Source: Liolophura sinensis
Taxonomy: Eukaryota > Mollusca > Polyplacophora > Chitonida > Chitonidae
Length of the DNA stretch: 64,000 bases
Direction of reading: 5' to 3'
Assembly (NCBI RefSeq): GCF_032854445.1
Contig: NC_088302.1
Span: 34,815,979 to 34,879,978, forward strand
Below the pieces are notes generated by a model. The model had not been told where the DNA came from. It made no database searches and was given only the letters and a program-made list of their open reading frames with translations. This document shows, piece by piece, positions 1 to 9,640 of this stretch (positions are counted from its first letter, which is position 1; each line of letters starts with the position of its first letter). The position numbers and the translations under genes were made by a program.

Positions 1-160
1 GTACTCAGACCATCTGGAACAGAGCTGTAATGGCGACTACTGTTGCACACATCCTATCATCCACATTATCTGATGAAGTTATACATGCATAAATGCTTCA
101 GGCTGTTATGTTGTCACCCTGTCTGAGGTGGGCGAGGGTTGGGGCATTGCGGGTGTGTGT
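1..160 (+). repeat. dispersed repeat, part 1 (pairs with 9285-9425)
   Basis: The first 160 bases resemble 9285-9425: both carry a CCATCTGGA block, ACACATAC/ACACATCC, ATCATCCAC, TGATGAAG.TATACATG and a GGTTGTTATG-like block in the same order, with many substitutions. It is an old dispersed repeat of unknown class. The repeat starts at or before the window edge. A short G-run (about 164-177) follows it. Confidence 0.6.
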
Positions 161-1104
161 TTGGAGGGGGGGGGGAGTGGGACGGATATACGATGACTTG
201 AAATATACGTCCGCCACCCTGTCTGTACCATCTCGCCTCTGGAATAATAGATCGGTTTCCATAATTTAATTCCTGTGTTCTTTATATAAAGTAGTAAAGA
301 GGTTTTAGGGAAAATTCCGGAGATGATTTATCTGGGAATATAGCTTAGCAGCACGTAAACAGAACGTCTCGTACATATCTTCGTCCATGCAAGTTAATAT
401 GTTATCTCAGGACCATAATGTTGACGGGGTTATTCATTCTACGTAACTGGACTGTCACTATTCCTCCAACACGCAGTCAGTCAGACAGACAGACAATCGA
501 TCCATTGGCCTTAATTCAGGTTGAAAAATTGAAAAGTTTCCACTACATATGCTCTCAGAAATGTGTGAATTCATATACACTTGACTTTGATGCGACTTTG
601 TAATCGATCCAATAAACAGGCTTATGGTCGGAAGTGGCTTCAAAGTTTACTTTAACTTCAATGCTAGTTCTTATCTCACTCATTTTAACAACAAAAATCG
701 TGCATAACTAATTAATCTTCATTCTTAGCATACATGATAACAGTTGGCCTCAGGGTTTAGATTATAGTGACCGTGGGCCGTGACTTAACAAGAGATCATA
801 ACCTTCACCTACAAGCCTTCACCTTTAAATCCTTTTTAAAGCCGTTATTGAAATGTTAATGAATTCCGGAACACGAGGCAAGAAACTAGGTTTGTCTTCG
901 CTCTTTATTTATTGGTGTTAATTATTTTAATAATACAGAGTATTTACAAGTGTACAAGCATGGCTTTGTTCGATTATTCGGAAGAGATTCACCACGTAAA
1001 ATAATGAAGATTATCCTTCTACTGATTTCTTTATTTACCGATTCTCTTTTCTACAAATGGCTATACATGTACATTATCCAATAACGAAAATACATTAAGA
1101 TATT
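161..1104. other. non-coding, nothing recognised
   Basis: AT-rich sequence with only short chance open frames and no recognisable domain, RNA gene or repeat. The short frames around 418-643 occur on both strands and look random. Confidence 0.6.
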
Positions 1105-1112
1105 AAATTAAC

Positions 1113-1361
1113 AGATTTGATTTGATTGGTGTTTTACGCCGTACTCAAGAATATTTCACTTATACGACGACGGCCAGCATTATGGTGGGAGGAAACCGGG
1201 CAGAACCCGGGGGAAACCCACGACCATCCGCAGGTTGCTGTCAGACCTTCCCACGTACGGCCGGAGAGGAGGCCGGCATGAGCTGGACTTGAACTCATAC
1301 AGACCGCATTGCTGAGAGGCCTCTGGGTCATTAGGCTGCGCTAGCGCGCTAACCAACTGAG
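1113..1361 (-). mobile_element. tRNA-derived SINE, family B (5' truncated)
   Basis: Read on the minus strand, this copy carries a head ending TTGGTTAGCGCGCTAGCGCAG, a body with the CTCATGCCGGC and GGAAGGTCTGACAGC blocks, and the 3' segment with CGTCGTATAAGTGAAATATT then GGCGTAAAACACCAATCAAA. The 5' tip (GGCCTCCGTGGC) is missing. An 8-bp direct repeat AAATTAAC at 1105-1112 and 1362-1369 is the likely target-site duplication. Short frames inside it are SINE sequence, not protein. Confidence 0.9.
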
Positions 1362-1369
1362 AAATTAAC

Positions 1370-2035
1370 CGCAGATTTCATAATACCTTCAGGATGTCTG
1401 CCACAAGCTAATTGGCCGTTCTTGGTGAACCCTATAATCGTCTTACGTATAGATTTCCATTGTTAACATGACAACGTGTCTGCCACGTGAAAAATATTCC
1501 ATGCACTACATTCAACTGGAATTCAAAATCTTCCTTAACTCAGTACACAAATGAACACATCTTACAGTGCAATACTCGTTAACTTTGAGGTATTGACTGT
1601 TCAGGGAAATGGCATTTTTTTGTAAACAGGCAGTCGTCATGCCTCTGGGCGTTATACCATTTGCTGTTTTCTTGTCCACAATTCCACACTCGTCCGTTAC
1701 AACTTGGTCAATAGTCATGAGTGGTTATTCCCAATATTTGCCAAGGCTCAATGGTCGTTACCAATGGTCGTTATGCTGAACTGTTTATGGACGCTTTAAC
1801 CTTGCTTTGAAGACAATGCATACAGTGAAGATATGCCGATCCTGTGGATTCAATATCGGGGATTCTTTCGTGTCAATTTGTCCGCCTGATCATACGCCAA
1901 AATGAACATCAGTTGTTTATCATACACCAAAGCAGCCGACTAAACGACTAAACAGCCGACTTTCAAAACCTGGCGAGACAGGGACAAACGGTGTAAACGA
2001 TACGGCTGTGTACACTCCATATATGGGCGTAGTAT
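1370..2035. other. non-coding, nothing recognised
   Basis: No gene seen. Short direct repeats (AGCCGACT, ACTAAACG) near 1930-1965 are the only local structure. Confidence 0.5.
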
Positions 2036-2039
2036 ATTA

Positions 2040-2440
2040 CCCAAGTTAATGCTTTTATCCGGATCAGATCTGATCCGGTTTAAATCGAAGCCAGTTGTTA
2101 AAATGCGTGCCTTCACACGACCATGTGGCCAAACCGGCTTTAAGCCAGTTTAGGGATTTGCCCATTCACACGACCACATTTAAACCGGTTTAATAATAGA
2201 AACGTCATCCTGACCTCCACGCACCCGGGGAGTTTAATCCAGTTACCGTTCACACGTCACAGATAAACCGACTCAACACCTGACACTGGCTTAAAACCTC
2301 GTCACTAGCAGGGGCAAATAAACCGGATTAAATGTCCCCGCCCTGCCTTCACACCAGCGGCGTCGAACTGGCTCAAACCCACTTTCGTATTTAAATCAGC
2401 TTGACTTTGCCAGTGTGAACGGGTTATTGGTTTACATTTT
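2040..2440. mobile_element. palindrome-rich element, possible MITE
   Basis: This 400-bp block is dense in AACCGG / CCGGTTTAA motifs in both orientations and has recurrent TTCACACGACC / CAGTGTGAACGG motifs. It contains a perfect 20-bp palindrome at 2059-2078 (CCGGATCAGA and its complement). No open frame is present. The composition suggests a non-autonomous DNA transposon or foldback element, but clean terminal inverted repeats and a target duplication could not be defined. Confidence 0.45.
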
Positions 2441-2575
2441 GATTCATCTATGTTCATACAATGAGTTGGCACATTGCTGATTCATTCTTTATACTTTTTT
2501 GTTACCACTGCATATTAGTTTATATTTTCTTAAGCATTCAAGAGTGAAGAACGCGTCTCTTTGCTCTAATATTGC
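2440..2575 (+). repeat. dispersed repeat, part 2 (pairs with 9515-9640)
   Basis: Shares TTCATCTATGTT, TTTGTTACCACTGC, ATTAGTTT and TAAGCATT blocks with 9515-9640 in the same order. With 1-160 it forms the two ends of an element whose second copy at 9285-9640 is compact, so copy 1 seems to carry about 2.2 kb of extra sequence, including a SINE and the palindrome-rich element. Confidence 0.6.
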
Positions 2576-2579
2576 ACGT

Positions 2580-4000
2580 ACATCACTTGTGTATATTGTC
2601 TCAATGATTTACAAACACAGCTATCTGCAAAAAAACAAAGCTATCAAAAGTAAATATATTCTGACGTGGGAAACGAAACACACACGATTAGTGGTGGCGA
2701 GGTCTTCATGTGTATAATTTTATTGACTGGTCCCGTGAATAACCCTGTGAACATTAACACAGAATGTGACTTAATTAATGTTACACACGTGACAAATTTA
2801 ACATTTAACAACACTTAACATACCTGTAGATGCTTAGAGAGCAGTAACATCACAAGACAGTAAGATGTAAACTATACTCATCATTTCAGGAACATTTTTA
2901 TGGACAGTAATTTCTAGAATACAGAACTTTAACCGATAATTATATATCTCGGGGACTGATGCCATCACTGGATTTGACTTTTACTCAATATTGGACTCGT
3001 TATAGCAGAGTTTAACTCTGAATACAAGCGTATTTCAATCATTGTGGTTGCTTATTACCCCACCCCTTTTGTGTATATATGTTCGTAGCTCCATTATTGA
3101 TTGACAGATAATGTCAATATAGTATTTGACATTTAATAGTTGCTGCTACAGTTACAGAAGATCTGGTTTCTTGTAAGTACTATTTTTCAGTATGGATGTA
3201 GATTATCATAGTCACTTGCTGTTTAAAAGATAATAATTGGTGACGTTTTAAACAGTGACATTAGCTGAGTTTTTATTAGGCCAATCCTTGAGAACTAGAT
3301 TTTGTTGTTAGTTGGACATTTAAGACAAGAAGTAACCATAGTTTAATCCTTGCGATCATTCTGAGACTAGTATGGAGTAGTGAGTGGTGATTCTCACGTA
3401 GTAATAATCTTGAAAGTCGGTTAAGAGCAGGATTTGTGTGGTTATAACAAAAACGAATAATTTAGTATTACGTTGTTGTTGTTGTGGATATTCTCCAGTT
3501 GTAAACTTTGTTTTGGGAATGCTTTCCTTGACATCTAAGTGTTGGATTTGATAAAATATGGTTAAGTGTGTGGAAGATATACTCTAGGAAGCGTTTGATA
3601 GCAATACTTACTCGTGATGGCCTTCTTTTAATGTACAGTTTTCGTGAAGTTTACTCTTGAAAATTAGGTCCTACCGTTTTCTTGAGCCAGCCATTTTCCG
3701 CGTAAGCAAGTTTCATGCATATGGTAATTTTTATACATACATCGACTCTTGTAGATGTGAGATGAGCTTTTTAATTAACGTCATGGATAAAGGGAATTAT
3801 TACGTCTTTTGGTGATTTTAATTGTTGATTTTTACGTCTGAAATTACTTGCGAGGTTTTAAACGTTTGGAGGGAAAAACTTATTTTCCATGTCAATGATA
3901 GTGATAGGTTTTTAGCAGGTTTGTGACTGGCGTGCAGCTATTTTACTGGTTAGCCAATCACAGAGCTGGATTCTGTACTTAGGCTCCACCTACTTTGTTG
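2580..4000. other. non-coding, possibly LTR upstream part
   Basis: AT-rich with no coding signal. If the TATA/PBS pair at 4007-4154 marks an LTR, part of this stretch would be its U3, but I could not find a convincing 5' TG end. Confidence 0.4.
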
Positions 4001-4006
4001 AAAATC

Positions 4007-4154
4007 TATAAAAAGAGCGTCAGAATGCATATTGATGATATGGTCTCGAAGGCAGAACAGTACACATTGTACGTATCTGTGCTAAAAATCAAAATATAAT
4101 CTAATAATTCGGTAAAAACCTACCATAAAGTGTTGAACAAGTGGTGCCCAACCG
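4007..4154 (+). mobile_element. possible LTR 3' end plus primer-binding site
   Basis: A TATA box (TATAAAAA, 4007-4014) is followed about 115 bases later by CATAAA (4124-4129), then CA (4138-4139), a two-base spacer and TGGTGCCCAACCG at 4142-4154. The order TATA, polyA-like signal, CA end, TGG primer-binding site is the layout of an LTR retrotransposon 3' LTR edge. No gag or pol frame follows and no second LTR is seen, so at best it is a remnant. It could also be an ordinary promoter with a chance match. Confidence 0.3.
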
Positions 4155-4250
4155 TTTCGGTGAATTCCTAAAGTTGGATGTCATTAGGAGTAGTTCTTGA
4201 CCGATGCTGAACAGAACGGTTTTGTCGTCAGTGACCGCTACAGTTCCCGA

Positions 4251-4512
4251 GTGCAGATGCACGAGGATCCACGAATGATACGTTGACGGAATCAGCCGGT
4301 GAAGCATCTCTTGTGAAATTTCGGCAGTGTCTAACGTTAGTGTGGATGGAGTCTCTCTAGATACAAGGTGGAGTGTCAAGAGTGCAGACGCACTAGGATC
4401 CGTAGGGAATACGTCAATGGGATCGGCCGATGTGGAATATTTCTAGAGGAAGTTTCGGCAGTGTTTAAACGTTAGTGTGGATAGAGACTCTGTAAATACT
4501 AGATGAAGTATT
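4251..4512 (+). repeat. tandem duplication, 131-bp unit, two copies
   Basis: Copy 1 (4251-4381) and copy 2 (4382-4512) share GTGCAGA.GCAC, AGGATCC, TTTCGGCAGTGT and ACGTTAGTGTGGAT blocks in register. The copies have diverged by substitutions and small indels. An AATAAA occurs shortly downstream near 4606. Confidence 0.7.
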
Positions 4513-4639
4513 AGGAACTGAGGAGCTTCTGGGGTAATAGGTTCACCATAATGATATATATAGTACACCACCACATCTTTATCGTCAACGTACTTGTACA
4601 TAGGGGAAATAAAAACTGTTGTTGTTTAATGATAAACTG

Positions 4640-5760
4640 AACATTCTGTCTGGACCTTCATCAATTCATATTTATTTTACCACTGGAATTCATGTTTTTT
4701 CTGCAGTCTATAATATGGAAGCCGGATTATTTAAATAAGGAAGGATGGAATCTACCTGGAACTCAAAATCATGTAGCGGTGCCACCACAAGTTTGGTGTT
4801 AATGTTTACATCATCCCCATGGTTTGTACCAAAATTCACAAGGCGCTAGCAAAGGGTGAATGAATTCACGAGAACTGGTACTCACCATAAACTTTCAGAG
4901 TAAAAAGGAAATATAATCGCTCTACACTTGAACAGTGATAACGTTTGGAAGAAAAACCCGCTACACGTATATGTGTTCATTTCAAACGTATGCAACAAAC
5001 AACTCGTATAGATTAGAGAATTATGCATATTTAAGTATCTGTAACTCTGAAAGCTGATTATTAGTTAGTATCGTATAGACAGTTACTGGTATACATGGTT
5101 TCGTATACACAGTTATACGCAGTAAACGCTAGGCAAAGTGTGCGCACCATTATATTTTCTCAACGCAAACTATAAAGGCGAACACATAAAAGTATAGCAA
5201 TATTGTTGCAAACAACATAAGAAAAAAATTATCAAACAAATCGTGATAAACTTAATTACCCCTGTTGACCAGGAACACACCAGGAGATAAACTTCGCATT
5301 GAGCCCTGAAAACCGGTACAATACACAGTCAAGACATCTGTGTCTACCTAAATACACAAACATCGATTGTGTAAAGCAAAGTAACCATTAAATGGTACTA
5401 GAGACAACAAATCCTAAAGGGGCAATTTTGATGTGAATCACGACAGCTGAATTAACAAGTCTGTTATAAATGTACGACAATTCATTGAAACATATGGTCA
5501 CATAGCTGTATTGAAAACTACATACGCAATAGTGGTAATACCAAGTCATAACAAAATTCAAGACAGTCCGTTTAAGAGATTCAAACAAATTTCCATTTGT
5601 TTGGCCACTTTTAGTACTTCATTCGCAAAGTAAATCAGCTTTATTCCATCTCACACAGAAGCGCTGGTCTGTGAAATATGATGGTTTCAGTTTTCACACG
5701 TCCTCGTAGTACGACTGGATTTCATTCTTTAAGTGGCGTTTTTGACGCATATTTAGACGT
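4640..5760. other. non-coding upstream region
   Basis: AT-rich, with no coding, RNA or repeat signal recognised apart from scattered short repeats (for example ATCGTATAGACAGTTA-type phrases near 5060-5115). It lies upstream of the peptidase-like gene. Confidence 0.5.
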
Positions 5761-5761
5761 T

Positions 5762-5975
5762 ATTATCTCCCTTTAATGAAGGGCGATTTGACAGATGGCG
5801 TTGTTGGCGTAGAATCGAACGTTGCCTGGCGTCAACACCATACGTCGCGCGATCGATCGTTCTGACGTCATTTGTTTATAGCAACAGCCACTGACAACGT
5901 CCAAAGTCGGCAACGATTTGACGAGAGCCAAGTCACGCAGAATTTTCTCCTCCAATTATTTCAAATATTTCCGTT
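5762..5975 (+). promoter_or_regulatory. candidate promoter of the C76-like gene
   Basis: This is a locally GC/CpG-richer stretch just before the first coding ATG. It holds a perfect CRE octamer TGACGTCA (5863-5870), an AGATGGCG site (about 5792) similar to YY1/initiator-type elements, and an inverted GTTG...CAAC block at 5821-5836 that loosely resembles an RFX X-box. No TATA box is close. The assignment rests on position and motifs only. Confidence 0.4.
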
Positions 5976-8281
5976 ATGGAACAAATCCAATCCCCAGAAG
6001 TTGTATATTTGAAAACAATTCACCACGTCGATCTCAGTGGTGTAAGTTACGTTAACTGATATTTTACAAAACTTACATCACCACTGGTTGAGCCTCTCAG
6101 TTATCTAGACCCTATGAAACAATAAGGAGCTTAATGAATCAATTTGCTCTTTATTTCAAGACTGACACCTTATTTTCCAGGATTCTGAACTCAGACAATC
6201 TCCAAAGAGACAGCGCTTGTCTGAGTAAGTAATTTCACGTTTAATTTAACCTAAACCTTATAAACAAGCTTAACTTCTGTATTAAAATCTTGAAAAAAAC
6301 GCATACGTCCCAGCCATACTCAACCCATGCATCATGGTATTAAAGTCACACTCTAAGAGAAACATTTGTAGGCCTATACTATAAGCGTGTTTCCTTTATA
6401 CACTCTACAAACTGTCCGCCATCATTGTATATGTTCTTAGGCAAAAACAATGTTGAGTTAGCTTTCTGGTTTTAAACAACCATAAAAAGATATAATTTTA
6501 TATGTATCTTCATTCATTGTATGTAGACCCAGGCCTAAGCTCATTATGTAGATTTTCGTTTAACTTGAATTATTTTACTCATGAAAAAAAAAGCTTTAGA
6601 AAGGTCAATCATTTTAGAGTAGATAAAGAATTGCAGGAAGGTTTTCCAAATATCTAAGACTATAACATTCCTTCGTGTGAGAATTTAAAACAGAATTATA
6701 TGTTATACTTTCACACCGCTTACCTTTGCCCATAAAGTATTGGCTTCGTCACTTCGTCCTGTGATTGTACTGTAAGCAAGGCAGCTTTTATAGAATCCCT
6801 CTGAAATGTTAATAAAATGTGTTTTTCTTCAAGACACATGTAGGTTAAATGCATTGTATAATATGTAGTTGGCCTAATACCTAGTTCATTGTATTGTCGG
6901 TTAAATGTATTTATCGTCGACAAGATCATACAGTAACAGACTGTTGACAACATGTATTGTAATGTATCGTAGCTACATGTATTGCAACGTCTTGTCGGCC
7001 CTATGTATAACATTGTATTATAGGCTACACGTAGATCACTTGAGTTTAAGCTACAAATGCTGTCTTGTGTTGCAAGCCACGAATTTGCTGTACTCGAGGT
7101 TCATGATTTGATAGGTTTGAACTTCAGTCAACCTCAACTCTTCGTGTATAATAGTTTATGAGAACTTATTCCTTTCACACCTTACAGACTTGACATCCAT
7201 GAATCTTCCCGGGTCGAGTGTATCGTTGATAACAACAACAACATCCGCCTGGTTGTGACACCCGAACAGACACCTCAGCAGTTCGCCTCTCTGCCTGATG
7301 TCCGAAAACACAAGATTCCCACCAGAGCTGGTACGTTTTCGTTTCATTCATAACATGCTAGTTTCAGTTCTTTAATTCCAGTGACAAACAGTATGTTTCT
7401 GCTACTCTTAAATCACTCTGAATGTATGCAGAACAACAGAAAAATCATCTAATATCAATATAAGATTTTCAAATCCTATTAACATCTGTCTCTTTTGTCC
7501 TGTGTCTGTAGGTGAGTCCCCACTCCGTGGGTCACTTTCTCCCGACCCCAGCCTCACGGTTTGTGCCTCTTACCACCAGGACTCTGACGGACACCGTCTC
7601 TGTGAGAAGTACCGGGGTAACCAGTGTACAGCTATGGCTTTCGGGGCCATTCTCACCTCCAACACTCAACCCGTCCATACCTGGACCTCACGGGATATGG
7701 ACACCATTTTACACTATGGTGACGCCCTTCAAAAGCTGCTGGTGGTCGACCCCGACCGTAAGTGCTCCGACCCCAGGATTGCCATCGGAGAAATAGAGCA
7801 CGGAGAGAGACGCTGGTACACTATGCCCATGCCGTGTCGTAATGAAGACTGGACCAAAGACCGGGTTCGAAAAGTTATCAACAGCGTCTTCAAGTCGGAT
7901 GAATATTTCGGTTCTGTCTACCCAACGGGAAGTCTGCCTGGTGAAGTGTCCATGGAAACGGCCTTGACCCAGATCTTCCAACAGAATTACCGGAATGTTC
8001 TCATTACCATTGACGACCGGACCGGAGCCATCATCATGGACCAACATGGCAAACTTCGTTACTTTGATTCACACAGTAACACAAGGATCGGCAGAAGTCA
8101 TCCTGAAGGCACCGCTGTTCTCCTCACCTTCGAGACTGTGCGAGATTTCGTGCGGCACATGCGCAGAAGACAGTGTGGAGGTCAGGGACGATTCGAGATG
8201 TTTGGACTCAATGTGAAATGTCAGAAGCGAATCGCTGTCGTCAGACCGATGAAGCGGGCACGTCGTAACAGAGACTCTTAG
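5976..8281 (+). CDS. C76-like (herpesvirus tegument-type) cysteine peptidase, 4 exons
   Basis: Gene model: exons 5976-6041, 6181-6224, 7188-7330 and 7512-8281. Donors are gtaagt, gtaagt and gtacgt, and acceptors end ttccag, cttacag and ctgtag. Joined they give 1023 nt, 340 aa plus TAG, with intron phases 0, 2, 1. The last exon has GNQC (Cys123), a W..(R)DMD.IL..GDAL segment, a hydrophobic strand (VLITI) and YFDSHS (Asp270, His272), then GTAVLLTF. This order and the D-x-H spacing match the cysteine peptidase of herpesvirus large tegument proteins, a ubiquitin/NEDD8 deconjugase; Gln107 may supply the oxyanion residue. SPKRQR near residues 29-34 and a C-terminal KRARRNR run look like NLSs. The ATG is the first in exon 1 with no earlier coding seen. 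Inference: a host gene or a domesticated viral/transposon domain with an intact active site, so probably an active deubiquitinase-like enzyme in the nucleus. It could alternatively belong to an uncharacterised transposon-borne family. The exon structure is firmer than the biochemical role. Confidence 0.8.
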
Positions 8282-8375
8282 CTGCCAAGAAAGTCACCGA
8301 ACTCTGACATCAAACTATTACCTTAACTTAAGTTTCCCAAAAATGTTTGTGCATGTTTTAATTTGGATGACCAAA

Positions 8376-8381
8376 AATAAA
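8376..8381 (+). terminator. polyadenylation signal AATAAA
   Basis: Canonical AATAAA 95 bases after the stop codon of the C76-like gene, followed by a T-rich stretch, giving a short 3'UTR. Confidence 0.7.
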
Positions 8382-8584
8382 TGTTCTTACACATAACTTT
8401 TAACACTTTGTATACAACTGTAATAATAACTTTTTCAAAATTTTATTATATACAAATGTCTGTATGAAAATATATCTTTACACATACATCAAGACTTGAG
8501 TTGACTTCTTCTTTTGTCGATTTTTGTTTTTCTTTTGATCTCTGTTATTGTTATTGTTGTTTTTTGTTTTGTTTTTCATGTTAC

Positions 8585-9135
8585 TTTTTTATTGGTTTCT
8601 ACCTGGCTTCCTGCTACTATACTGCCATCTGCCGTCGTATAAGTGAAATATTCTTACGGCGTCAAATCTACTGCCATGTCCAAGACAGAGCAAAAGTAGA
8701 GGAAACTGCCGAGCAAGAAACTTCAAGTTAATCCTTAAGTTGTCTTGGGAAAACGAAACAGGGAGGACCAAGTTTCAGTTCAATACGATAAACCGTTATG
8801 GAAAAAGTACCACACACTGTTTCGTGACGAACTGAGAAACGGACAGACGAGGAGTAAATCTATAGCTCTCCAGCCCGTACTGTCGATAGAGGGAGAAATA
8901 CTTTTTTATTGTCTTTGGTTTCTGTCTGGTTACAGCCGAGCATAATGCTAGGCGTCGTCGTAGAAGTAAAATATTCTTAGGGCGTCAGAATCTAGTGCAA
9001 TGTCCAAAACAGGTCAAAACTGGCCATATTTATGTTGGAAATATACGAAATAGCCGAGCCAGAAAACTTCAAAGTTGATCGCTAACTCGGCATGTTGAAA
9101 CGAAATAGGGCCAATCAAGTATCGACTTGGTAGGA
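8585..9135 (+). repeat. duplicated SINE tail plus flank (two copies)
   Basis: Two related segments, about 8585-8790 and 8890-9135, each contain a worn family-B SINE 3' end (CGTCGTA.AAGT.AAATATTCTTA then GGCGTCA) followed by the same non-SINE flank (ATGTCCAA.ACAG, GCCGAG, AGAAACTTCAA, AACGAAA.AGGG). The flank is shared, so this is a duplication of SINE end plus neighbour rather than two independent insertions. The short frames here are not genes. Confidence 0.65.
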
Positions 9136-9284
9136 TGAACTGTATAGTTCCCATGCTACCGGTACCGATAGTAGACTAATGAAGAAAAAAACACGTATAT
9201 TCTGACGTTACATATATATCATTACAGTATTTTATGTATTAATGGCTCAATGGTATAACACTGCCAGCAATATTGCAACTTGTG

Positions 9285-9640
9285 TATTCCGACCATCTGG
9301 AGCAGGACAGTAATATCGACTGCCGTTACACACATACCATCATCCACGTTACCTGATGAAGGTATACATGTATTATGCATCGGGTTGTTATGCTGTAATC
9401 CTGTAGGACTGGGGTTGGTGCATGGGAGTCCAATGGTTTTGGCAATATAAAAACAATTTGTCCTTCGACCACTACTTAATCGTTCGGTCAATTGATTAAA
9501 TGGATTAATTAGCTTATATTTTAATTCATCTATGTTGATATATTTAGTGGACAATTGCTGTTTGGATTTCTATCTTTGTTACCACTGCGGATTAGTTTGT
9601 ACTGCCCTAAGCATTTAACATATAAAATTATCAATGTGTC
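9285..9640 (+). repeat. dispersed repeat, compact copy
   Basis: Its left part matches 1-160 and its right part matches 2440-2575. Only about 90 bases separate the parts here, against about 2.2 kb at the window start. Confidence 0.6.

Noticed and set aside
7709-8047. 112-codon minus-strand frame
   Set aside because: It lies entirely opposite the catalytic exon of the C76-like gene and has no splice or start support.
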